A stretch of 64,000 bases of DNA from Climacteris rufus (Eukaryota; Chordata; Aves; Passeriformes; Climacteridae), in NCBI GenBank assembly GCA_013398175.1, contig VZRZ01005967.1, positions 993,032-1,057,031 of the forward strand. The letters run 5' to 3'. The translations under genes were made by a program, and so were the position numbers. Below the pieces are notes generated by a model. That model searched no databases and was not told the DNA's origin. It was given only the letters and a program-made list of their open reading frames with translations. This document shows positions 1 to 9,156 of the stretch, piece by piece (the first letter of the stretch is position 1; every line of letters starts with the position of its first letter).

Positions 1-3000
1 TCCTTTGAAACTTTTAGATCATTTAGTTTCAGCAAATGACTATTTTTGACAAAAATTTGTTTTGCCCCCAAACTTCTGTGTAGCAGTACTACAGTGTTCA
101 AGGAAAAAAAAAGCTTCCCATTTGTCCTCTCAGTATGCTTTTAGCTAAGTTCTGGGGGATCTGCCTTATGAAAATGGAACATCCTTGTCCTTCCCAGTCC
201 ACATTATATGTGACCTGCTACACCCTCACAGCTCCCACTAGGTCTGACAAGCGTTGCCAAGTCATGTATGCCCAAGAGCATTAATTCACAGGAATGTATA
301 GAAGATGCCATTCCTGCAAGTATCTTTTGTATCAGTAAGTTCTTGAAGTGCAAAGACTAGCAAGTATAGATATGTATTGTAAAATACTTTCAAAACTCCC
401 TAATTTTCCTCCTGTGAAGTGATCACCAGTGCAGTAATGCACAGAAACTAAACAAATTTGAATCCAGATAATGTTCAGGAGCACGGAGGAAAACAATGAA
501 AACTGCATCCCTTTTGTCTTCTATATACAGACATTTGCAGGAATTCAGTTTAATTGGTCTTTGCCCAGAGTAATGTGAATTTCATCCTTAAAGAATGAGT
601 AGTCATTCATTTGGTGGAGAAAGTCAAAGTCAATGTTAATGAGATTGCTTCCCCCATGCAGGGAGGTACTGTAGCTGAAATGAATGTTATCAAACATAAA
701 TACCATCTATGGATGCCAGGCTCCTATTCTGTGTTGGCTTGACAACTTTCAAAGCGATACTTGTTTTAGCGGCTAAGCAATCAGCCAAAGTGACAATTTC
801 TTCTTGAAGACAGCTTGACAATCTAGCAACTTCTATTGCAGTGTTACTACTAAAATGTGCAGTATGAATCATCACAGTCACTTTATATTTTCAAAAGTGA
901 TGGTGATAAAGTATATCGCTATGTAAATACAGGGTATAAATTCTTCTCAGTCCTGCACTGGCAAGAGAAGGAGAGTGATGGACAGCCACAAAGGGAAAAT
1001 GTTTGTATCATAATCGTGCCTGTTTTTCTTTTATGGAGCTCGTTCATAATGTCTAAGGATATTAACAACATGTCAAGGGAAAGGGATGTGCACAGCAATT
1101 GCCATTCCTGCTACTGTGTTGCCATATTAACCTTCAGTTTGATAATTAAATAATTAGTTTCTGTGAATCCGAATCACCCCTCTTAGAAGGGAAGGGCTCT
1201 CAGGTTTTTGCTGGAGAAGAATGCAGCATGATCTCTGGGCTCAGGACTAAATAATGCTTGATGTGCAATGAAAAGCCATTTTTTGAAGAAAATGTTTTTC
1301 TACAAGTAGGCAAAAGTAATCAAAAGTTTTAGGTTTACATTGACATTTCTGCTAGTAAATTGCACCTTTAATCACAGATTGTCAGTGTATAAAAATTTAC
1401 TGAGTAGAGGCTGAGCCTATAAGAACTCATGGAGTAGGAAGGATCAGACCTCTCTGTTACAGCAGACTCACTCCTGCTCTGCCTGACATCACTCATACAC
1501 TCACCGCAGTGCTGGGGCCTCCCTTTTGTCTTGTGACTTGTGCAGGTACAGTGAGTTGGCCTGATCCGCTGACCAGTTTCTTGGGTGGGAGGTGCCAAGG
1601 AAGAGAAGAAATATGACATTGATATGGCAACCTGGATAACGCTCCAAGAGTCTCTGCAGGGAAGGCACCACCTTCCAGTGGAGTCAAAGGCATGGCCACT
1701 CCCTCAACTTATGAACGCATGCATGTGAGGGCCTGCCCATGACTGCATATGCAGAATTGTTTCCATCACGTGAGCTGTTGTTCATTCGCAGTCTCATGGT
1801 CCAGTGTGAATCATCCAGGAAGCTCAGGGGCTTGGGAGGTGCCATAATCAAGCCTTTGGGGAAGTCAGGTCCAGCCAAAAGAGGATCAGTCTGAGACTTA
1901 GAGTGAGTGGCTACACACATTTTCCTTTCTTGGCCATGATCATCTGTAGGGTGATTCAGCTGTGGAAATGTAATGCCATTTGAAAGGGTGCCCAAGGTGC
2001 CCAAGCTATGCATGTGAAGCTGTCATGTCTGAGTCCTGCAGCCTTCTTTGTGGAGGTCCAGTGTCTACTTTAGAGTATCTCAGATGCTGGGATTTGACAC
2101 CTATGTGTATTAACTGAATTGCATCCTTAACTTAATCAATTCCTCATTTTTTCAGGAATGCAAGGATTGCTCCCTACAGTAATAAGATGACTGGAAGTCT
2201 TAGTGGTTGCACTGTTGAATCCTTGGAATATCTTCATCGAATTAGACACTAGTGAGTGAAGGGATGGAGGGCATACCAGTACCAGTAACAGCCTTACAAA
2301 TGTAGCTGTTCCACTTCTGAGATCACAGCTAGTTTAGCCCTTTCTGCAGGGACCTAACTTGTCCTGCCAGTGCTTGGGAAAGTTTGGCATGTGGGGACAC
2401 TGGCACTGTCTGCTCTTGCTAGGGAAAGCACAGAGCACAGCTCTTTGAGCTGCATCAGGCCAGCTGGTTTGGGGTCTGGATGCTGGTGTTAGCTAATGAA
2501 GCCTGCAGGAGGTTGGAAGGGTTTCAGTTATGCCCAGCACCTGTATAGAATGCTTGGACCATGTCTGGACTGATTAATTAATCAGCCTGAGAAGTTGTAC
2601 CATATAGGCTTACATTTGGGACATCTACTCATTCCTGTGTCTTCCTGGCTTTCCAAAGTTCACACAATTGTAGACTTTTAAGGACCAGGCACAAAAGTCC
2701 ATCTGGCTTGACAATGAGATTTAGTCACAGAACTCAGTTAAATCAAGCAAAAACAATATGGCAAGCAATATTTAATATAATTTGAAAGTCCTGTGGCCTA
2801 CATAGTAATAGGGAAGCATCATAACCACAGCTGTTCTTCTGCCACTGTGCTGCCTTAGTGACAATGCTATAGCATAATGTAATGCCCAGGGAAATGTCCA
2901 ACAGGCTCTAGAAAGCCTGCTCTCTAGATATTAAGCCTGGAGAGAAACTGCCCTTGTTACCTGTCCTAGCCTGTTTAATACCATCACAAATCACACCATC

Positions 3001-3044
3001 TCATTTGTTTTGCTGTGTGGAGCTTCCTGGTCTATCTGAGCTTT
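1..3044. other. Unique AT-rich non-coding DNA, no gene recognised
   Basis: No repeat, RNA gene or recognisable exon is visible. Short frames exist on both strands, such as a 63-codon minus-strand frame at 690-881 and a 109-codon one at 1684-2013. None resembles a known domain and none has a convincing splice-bounded structure. The block at about 700-960 keeps several CpGs inside AT-rich sequence and is listed below as a possible conserved non-coding element. Confidence 0.6.
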
Positions 3045-3050
3045 GTGTGC
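3045..3050. repeat. Left target-site duplication of LTR C
   Basis: GTGTGC here is repeated exactly at 3607-3612 on the other side of the LTR. Both are seen directly; the meaning as an integration footprint is inferred. Confidence 0.75.
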
Positions 3051-3263
3051 TACCGCGGGTAGAAAGCGCGAGTAACTCGGAGTCTCTTGCATCGGTCCAG
3101 TTTGCCTAGATAATGCGACTCAGGCCTTATCTAGTCTCCAATCAGAGGCGAGCCAAGCATCAAGACTCCTGCAGATCTTGGCTTAGCTCACGCACAGCGG
3201 TTTAATTTATGCAGGGAAATAAAGAGACGAGAAAGGGTTCTTTCCTGCTTATCACCAGCAGGT

Positions 3264-3269
3264 TTTATT
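3264..3269 (-). terminator. Polyadenylation signal of LTR C
   Basis: TTTATT on the plus strand is AATAAA in the LTR's sense. It follows the TATA element as expected for the R/U5 junction. Confidence 0.6.
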
Positions 3270-3317
3270 ACTGGACCATGGTGCAGAGAAGGCGGCCAAA
3301 ATGGTGCTCAGGGCGTG

Positions 3318-3323
3318 TTATAA
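3318..3323 (-). promoter_or_regulatory. TATA element of LTR C
   Basis: The palindromic TTATAA lies about 33 bp downstream (minus sense) of the nearest CCAAT box and about 50 bp upstream of the AATAAA signal. The setting fits a compact LTR promoter with a short R region. Confidence 0.6.
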
Positions 3324-3355
3324 GATAGGGGGCGAGGGGAGGGCAGCCCAGAGAG

Positions 3356-3436
3356 CCAATCACTGCGGAGGACCGCAATGATTGACAGAGGTGTCGGCCA
3401 ATCAGTCGGCTGTCTGGACCCGGCATGGGAACCAAT
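3356..3436 (-). promoter_or_regulatory. Three CCAAT boxes in the U3 of LTR C
   Basis: CCAAT occurs on the plus strand at 3356-3360, 3398-3402 and 3432-3436, so ATTGG lies upstream of the minus-strand TATA element. The spacings are 42 and 34 bp. A GC box-like GGGCGGGG lies just beyond at about 3449. CCAAT and GC boxes upstream of TATA are ordinary retroviral U3 enhancer and promoter parts. The last of the three (with its flanking AGCTCATTGGTTCC) is conserved in the second copy at 20674-20687. Confidence 0.6.
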
Positions 3437-3606
3437 GAGCTGTTCCCCTGGGCGGGGACAGCCCCTGCCAGCCGGGCTGCACCACCTCAGCTGCCGTGCG
3501 GGGGTGCGGAAAGGACCAACACCGCGTGGTGGGGGGAAAGGAACCGACAGTCCCAGCCCGGTGGGGCCGGGCCCGGTCGCAAGCCACGCCCAGAGGCACC
3601 ACAACA

Positions 3607-3612
3607 GTGTGC
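3607..3612. repeat. Right target-site duplication of LTR C
   Basis: GTGTGC is the exact partner of 3045-3050. Confidence 0.75.
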
Positions 3613-3874
3613 TGGTACAAATGAGGTATAAAAGTAGTTCTGTTCTTCAGAGGTACAAAACAAGGATATGAAAGGCCCTGAAATACTGAAAAAATGGAGT
3701 AATGAAGTTTGAAATTGAAACATTTGCTGAATGCATATGTCATGTTCAAAAGCTTGCATCAGGATTTGAGATCATTTTCAGAAATTATTATGTTATATTC
3801 TTCCTGATGGGAGTGATATTATGAAGGACAGTGCCATTATAGTTGTCTTTCAAACAGGAAAGCAGGGGATCTAG
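3613..3874. other. Unique spacer between LTR C and LTR A
   Basis: About 260 bp of AT-rich sequence with no retroviral internal coding sequence. The two LTRs belong to different families and have their own target duplications, so this is host DNA between two independent insertions. Confidence 0.55.
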
Positions 3875-3879
3875 TTTAT
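3875..3879. repeat. Left target-site duplication of LTR A
   Basis: TTTAT here matches 4436-4440 exactly. The motif is AT-rich and short, so chance is possible, but it sits precisely at both LTR ends. Confidence 0.65.
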
Positions 3880-4435
3880 TGTCATGGTTTAACTCCACCT
3901 GCAAACTAAGCACCACACAGCCACTCACTCAATCCTCCCTGTTGGGATGGGGGAGAGGATTGAAAGGGTAAGAGTGAGAAAACTTGTGTCTTGAGATATG
4001 GACAGTTTAGTAGATAAAGTAAAAGTCATGCACACAAGTGAAGCAAAAGAGCAATTGATTCTCCTCTTCCCATGGCCAGGCAGGTGTTAAGCAATCCTCA
4101 GTAAGACGGGGCTCCATCACACGTAAGAGTGACTTGAGAAGACAAACACTATCACTGAGCTTCATGTGTCAAGCATGATGCCATATGTGCTGGAATATCC
4201 CTTGGGTCAGTTGGGATCAGCTGTCCTGGCTATGTTCTCTCCCAGCTGTTTGTGCACCCCCAGCCTCCTCAGTAGTGGAGAGAGGCAGCAAAGGCCTTGG
4301 GTCTCTGTGAGCACTGCTCAGCAATAATGAAAATATCTCTATTTTATCAACATTATATCCAGGACCAATCCAAAACACAGCCCCATATCAGCTACTCTGA
4401 AGAAAATTAACTCTATTCCAACCAAAATCAGCACA
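3880..4435 (-). mobile_element. LTR A: solo LTR of an avian ERVL-like family
   Basis: On the plus strand this block starts TGTCATGGTTTAAC and ends AATCAGCACA. I recognise it as a common avian LTR whose sense direction is the minus strand (TGTGCTG at its 5' end). It is flanked by perfect TTTAT copies at 3875-3879 and 4436-4440. A 5-bp duplication fits ERVL (class III) integration. In this copy the TATAAA (plus-strand region near 4160) and the CRE-like element near 4170 have decayed, and the ATTAAA signal has become ACTAAA. It is therefore probably an old, inactive solo LTR. The related copy B lies at 6133-6728. Confidence 0.85.
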
Positions 4436-4440
4436 TTTAT
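4436..4440. repeat. Right target-site duplication of LTR A
   Basis: TTTAT is the partner of 3875-3879. Confidence 0.65.
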
Positions 4441-6127
4441 TAATGAGGCTTCTGAAGGTAACCCTCTAACATGAGGAAGACTATGGAAATCTGGCCAGCA
4501 ACAGAGGTCTCTCAGAACCAAGCATGCCATGGCTCCTGTCATCAAAGAATGTTGATGATATTCTGCATAAACTCACAAACCCTCATGAGGTGCAGATCGT
4601 CTCTCAGTGGGACTGGAGGAGTTGAAGTCTTCCTAAGGAAGAAAATATTCAGTCAAATGAACATAAATCTTAGGCCTGAAATGATTCAGATTATAACCTG
4701 TGAAGCTCGAAGGCTGGGACTACTATCAAAGGAAAGAACGATGGATGAAAGATGGGATCTCTGTTGTGATGTGGCAAGCAAATACTTGCTCTATCTTGTT
4801 AGCAGTGACGTTCAGAAACTTAGCTAATAATAGCCCAGCCTTGATACCAGAGAAATCAATCCCTATGGGCTGCACTATCACCAGATCTGATTTGCGTACA
4901 TGATTGTTCAGAACTGCAAGGAAAACTGGCATGAAAAAATTACATATAAAATGTGACAAACTGTTAGATCTTTTTCCTATTATCAGACCCTGGTAAAGGA
5001 ATGGCAACAGTAAGGATCTATTTCAGTCACTTAAGTACTGTCACACGTACGCTTATTTAAAAGGATACTTGATCAGTGCAAAAACCTTGAGTCATAGAGC
5101 TAATGGTTGTCATAATATGATGTTATGTTGCTTAACACAGATGATGACAAGCATTTTTTCTAAACTATCTGGCTTGTACCTAAGTATGAGTAATCAGTTG
5201 TGGAAATGTCCGAGACGATAGAGGAATGTGGTAAGGAAAAAAAAGTTAAGTATCAATCACATTCTGAAGTCTGAGCCAAAATAAGTGAACAAACAAACAA
5301 ACTAAAAACCTGCAAGTGAGCTTTGAATATGTGCTGAGACAAGAACCCATCTGATAATGCTATTCAAGGGATATCATCTGTACAGAGAATTGAACTGCTC
5401 TTCAGGGAATGATCAGGAGAGTTGGAGGAGAGATGAGAAGACAAGGACTGGCCCCTTTGCAAACCCTCAAGGGCAAAATTTCAGGGGTCTATTTCTGAAA
5501 GGCTAAGTCTGGAAACACTGTTCCCTGACACTGAAGGACTGAAGCACCAGGATTGCATTGATTTTGACTTTATAGATCCCCAGTTGGTAAGAACTGCTCT
5601 AATCTTGACAGAGCTGAGCAGCTTGGCACTGTGCTTGCATTAATTGCACTCATTGCAATCATTAAGTGCTCACTAGATAGAGACAGAGATCAGAGTGGGA
5701 ACCAACACTCTGGCCCCTGCTCTCAGCCAACACCAGACAGCCATGTCCAGCTTGCTGTTACTTCTCCTTCATCACTCCCAAACTTCTACTTGTCAGTCTT
5801 GACCCCCATATAACCTCTATGCTAGTGCATATTGCAAGGAGATAAAGGCTTAAATCCCTCCAGCAGGCAAGAAGCTGAACATGCCTGGCTATCTCACAGG
5901 ACTCTGTCTTGCATGCTTCAAATAGACAGAGTGGGTTGGCTGCCCATGCTTAGCATGATGGCCTGGTGTCTGCTAGTGAGCAAGAATCAGAGCCCATGGA
6001 TTCTTTGCTCCTTATAGATGTTTATCTCAGTTGCAATTGCACACCTGAATTAGAGGGAAAAGTGACATTTCAGATAGCAACTTGTGCTGGGATTGACTGG
6101 CAAGGTCTGGGCAGAAGGGAGACTTAC
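4441..6127. other. Unique DNA between LTR A and LTR B
   Basis: No retroviral coding sequence and no recognised exon. A plus-strand frame of 118 codons at 4471-4827 has no homology I can name, is crossed by frames on the other strand, and begins just outside LTR A. I treat it as chance. Confidence 0.5.
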
Positions 6128-6132
6128 AGGGG
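6128..6132. repeat. Left target-site duplication of LTR B
   Basis: AGGGG matches 6729-6733 exactly. Confidence 0.65.
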
Positions 6133-6259
6133 TGCTGTGGTTTAACCCCAGCCAGCAGCCAAGCCCCAGGCAGTTGTTTGCTCACTCCCCCACCGGTGGG
6201 ATTGGGGAGAGAATTGAAAGGGTAAAAGCCAGAAAACTCATGGGTTAAGATCAAGACAG

Positions 6260-6265
6260 TTTAAT
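6260..6265 (-). terminator. Polyadenylation signal of LTR B
   Basis: TTTAAT on the plus strand reads ATTAAA in the LTR sense. It lies about 190 bp downstream of the TATA remnant and is preserved here but mutated in LTR A. Confidence 0.5.
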
Positions 6266-6447
6266 AGGGAAAGCAAAAGCTGAGCACACAAGTAAAGTAA
6301 AAGAAGGAATTAATTCACTGCTTCCCACAGGCAGGCAGGTGTGCAGCAATCTCCAGGGGAGCAGGGCCCTATCATGTGTAATGGTGACTTGGGAAGACAA
6401 ATACCATCACTCCGAATGTCCCCCTCTTCCTCTTTCTTTCCCCCACT

Positions 6448-6469
6448 TTATGTCCTGAGCATGATGTCA
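6448..6469 (-). promoter_or_regulatory. CRE-like and TATA-like elements of LTR B
   Basis: In the minus sense TGACATCA (6462-6469) precedes ACATAAA (6448-6453). The family consensus as I remember it has a perfect CRE followed by a TATAAA box, so both sites are one or two changes from intact. Confidence 0.45.
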
Positions 6470-6728
6470 CATGGTCTGGAATATCCCTTTGGTCAGTTTG
6501 GGTCACCTCTCCTGGCTGTGTCTCCTCCCAGCCTCCCAGGCACCCTCACCTTTCTCACTAGTGTGGTCGTATGAAAAGCAGAAAAGGCCCTGGCTCTGTC
6601 TAAGCCATGCTCAGCAATAACAAAAACATCTCTGTATTATCAACCCAGTGTTCAACACAAATGCAAAACACAGCTCCATGCTAGCCATTGTGAAGAAAAT
6701 TAACTCTACTCCAGCTGAAACCAGCATA

Positions 6729-6733
6729 AGGGG
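6729..6733. repeat. Right target-site duplication of LTR B
   Basis: AGGGG is the partner of 6128-6132. It also runs straight into the 5' part of LTR E. Confidence 0.65.
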
Positions 6734-7638
6734 CTTCACTGAGAAGTTGCTGGAAGCTTTCCACATGTCTGACAGAGCCAATTCCAGCCAGCTCCAAGAC
6801 AGACACAACGGCCAGGGCCAAGCCCATCAGCCACAGTGATAACATCTGGGATAATGCATTTAAGAAGGAGAAAAATATTGTGCAGGAGCAACTGCAGTGA
6901 AAGAGAGGAGTAAGAACATGTGAGAGAAACAGCCCTGCAGCCACCAAGATCAGTGAGGAAGGAGGGGCAGGAGGTGCTCCAGGTGCTGGGGCAGAGATTC
7001 CCCTGCAGCCCCCGGTGCAGAACATGGTGAGGCAGCTGTGCCTCTGCAGCCCATGGTGGTCCATGGTGGAGCAGAGATCCACCTGCAGCCCCCGAGGACC
7101 CCATGCTGGAGCAAGCAAAGGAGGCTGTGATCCCATGGGAAGCCTGTGCTGGAGCAGGTTCCTGGCACCTGTGGCCCCATGGAGAGAGGAGCCCACAATG
7201 AACTCCTGGCAGGACTTGTCACCCTGTGAGGAGCAGTGAGACCTCTGCAGCAATGTGCTGTGCCCTGTGGAAGGGACCTGCAGCCCACGGGAAGGACTCA
7301 CACTGGGGAAGGTCATGGAGAACTGCCTCCTGTGGGAGGGACCCTGTGGAGCAGGGGAGGAGTCTTCCCGCTGAGGAGGAGGAGCAGCACAGAGTGTGAG
7401 GAACTGACCAGAGACCTTGTTACCTGTACCCGTGGTAGAGAAACTGGGAAGGAAATTGACCTTGGGAAGAAGGGAGGGATGAAGAGAACGTATTTTAAGA
7501 TTTATTTCTCATTACCCCACTCTGATGTGTTTGGTATTAAATTAATTTCCCCAAGTTGAGTGTGTTTGCCTGTGATGGTAACTGGTGGGTGATCCCTCCC
7601 TGCCCTTATCTCGACCCATAAACCTTTCATTACATTCT
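6734..7638 (+). mobile_element. LTR E: plus-strand avian LTR-like repeat, 3' end eroded
   Basis: This about 0.9-kb block matches a repeat I know from many avian genomes. It opens with GGCTTCACTGAGAAGTTGC and contains reiterated GGAGCAG and CTGCAGCCC units around 6980-7360. An ATTTAAG TATA-like site lies at 6858-6864 and an ATTAAA signal at 7536-7541, and the tail reads CTTATCTCGACCC at about 7607. The usual last stretch before the terminal CA appears deleted or diverged after 7638, so no right-hand target duplication can be read. Its extreme 5' end lies at, or was interrupted by, LTR B. The long frames here, including one of 211 codons on the minus strand, come from the GC-rich reiterated units and are not genes. 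Confidence 0.7.
7536..7541 (+). terminator. Polyadenylation signal of LTR E
   Basis: ATTAAA lies just before a TTAATTTCCCCAAGTTGAG segment typical of the 3' part of this repeat family. Confidence 0.45.
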
Positions 7639-9122
7639 AGCCAGGCATCTGTAGGGGTAACCCTTCCCATAATCCTAAACATGCTGCATTTAAAAGGGTA
7701 GTGGGGTTATTAAGAAATTAATTTCCTGGGAGCCCAGACAACAAGCACAGGCTGTGAGCTTCCTGGTACATTTCCCCATTTATTTATTTGTTTGATTGTT
7801 TCTTAAATAAATCAATAAAGATGCCAAAATCAACACACACACTTATTTTAATGTTATTTAGTAGGGAAACTCTTCTGAGCTTGTTCAAAATTTGAAAACA
7901 AGCTGACCTCAGTCTCCTACTACAGATATGTCTAGACTAGAATTTGCTCTCCTGTTGTAACTTGTGTTTATTAGTTGTTTTCCAATTAGCTAGTAGAGTT
8001 GGTGAAGACATTTGCAATTGTAAAAGCTAATCTAAACATTCCAAGAAGATGCGTTGCAGCAGTCAGACATTTGTGGTTTACCTTCACTTATGCTCTAACT
8101 CACGAGTGTTTGCCTCATGGGATGAGCACTTATGGACTGCTTCAACTTTCATTTGTAAGCATGTTAACCAACTTGAAGTAATTGGCAATCAATTAAGTTG
8201 GGTCACACATCAAAACCCATGTAATACCTGAGTATTCTAATTTCAAATTGAATTAAAAACATTGGTTGGTATAGGCTTGGCTAAGTGGTCACGGTGCTGA
8301 AGAATGTGAGATACATGGAACACTTTGCCCAGAAAAATATGTTTGAGGAGTCCATGGGCAGAGGGAGAACAGCCTGCTGGATGACCTCTCAGAGACAAAT
8401 TGGGAAGCTGGCTGCTCACTGGAAAACTGAGGAGGGGAATAGGGTGCAAGTCTTACTACAATGGGTACTATAACATAGTGGTTCGAAGAAGTAGATTCAA
8501 AAATGGTGGCATCTTTATTTCATAGAAAGAAAGTAACTGGCCTCAGCAGTCTTTTTCACTTGATGGAAAAAAATCAGAAAAGAAGCCAATGTCTTAAAGT
8601 AAATGGGCCCTCAAAAATCTCCTTTTGTTTTTTATTTCTACAGAGAGTGTGGTGAATCATAGGGTTGGATATGGAGGTATTTGGTGATGGTAGTGGACAG
8701 TCAACATGTCTTGGGATGGTACAGATTGATTGCAAAATGAGATCTTATTGACATCCAGCAAATGTTTCAGAGTAAAACTAACAACAACATAGTTGGCACT
8801 GATAGTATTGAAATAAAATGGATCACAATGTACATACTACTCCAATAAATGTTTATGTTTCAAAAATTTGAACATCCTCAACCGTTTATTTTTATTCTAT
8901 AGAGAACAATTAGAGGATAAGATATTAAGAAGGATATACAAGGCAATAAATGGCTTTCACGGATGCTTAAACACCAAAGGGAAGTGGAAATATTTGGTAA
9001 CTGCAACCATCATTTATGGAATCAAACAGTCCCTTCCTCCATTGTAGGCACTGTCATTATTATGTAACAAGTCTAAGGATCATTTACAAAATTTAAAAAA
9101 AGAGGGGAAAAAATCTGATGCC

Positions 9123-9156
9123 TTTTTTATTTTATTTTATTTTATTTTATTTTTAT
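9123..9156. repeat. (TTTTA)n microsatellite
   Basis: About six or seven units of TTTTA, slightly imperfect at both ends. Confidence 0.9.

Larger units (their letters stand above)
3051..3606 (-). mobile_element. LTR C: solo LTR of an avian endogenous retrovirus (ERVK-like)
   Basis: A GC- and CpG-rich block of 556 bp stands out sharply from its AT-rich flanks. Read on the minus strand it begins TGTTGTGG and ends CGGTA, and it is bordered by perfect copies of GTGTGC at 3045-3050 and 3607-3612. A 6-bp target duplication is typical of class II (ERVK-type) retroviral integration. In minus-strand order it has three CCAAT-box motifs, a TTATAA element at 3318-3323 and an AATAAA signal at 3264-3269, which is the order expected of U3, R and U5. 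No gag, pol or env sequence adjoins it, so it is a solo LTR left by recombination. The U5 end is CGGTA rather than the usual CA; shifting the edge to TAGCA would give CA but spoil the 6-bp duplication. A second copy of the family begins at 20604. Confidence 0.85.
6133..6728 (-). mobile_element. LTR B: second copy of the LTR A family
   Basis: The block aligns by eye with LTR A along its whole length. Shared landmarks are the GGTTTAAC start, the GGCAGGCAGGTGT segment, the GAATATCCC segment and the AAGAAAATTAACTCTA segment near the end. Perfect AGGGG copies flank it at 6128-6132 and 6729-6733. In its minus sense it keeps a TGACATCA element at 6462-6469 (one change from a CRE), an ACATAAA TATA remnant at 6448-6453 and an intact ATTAAA at 6260-6265. 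It ends CAGCATA where copy A ends CAGCACA. No internal retroviral genes adjoin it. Confidence 0.85.

Noticed and set aside
3308..3759. Several frames of 68-115 codons on both strands in and beside LTR C
   Set aside because: They are explained by the GC-rich LTR, where stop codons are rare. LTRs of this type do not encode proteins.
4471..4827. 118-codon plus-strand frame right of LTR A
   Set aside because: No recognisable domain, an overlapping antisense frame, and no retroviral motif; probably chance.
6681..7316. A 211-codon minus-strand open frame, the longest in assembled sequence
   Set aside because: It runs antisense through LTR E and the edge of LTR B, is proline-, leucine- and serine-rich from reiterated GC-rich units, and is overlapped by other long frames on both strands.
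3051..7638. A full provirus between two LTRs
   Set aside because: The LTRs belong to different families, have separate target duplications, and no gag, pol or env sequence lies between them.
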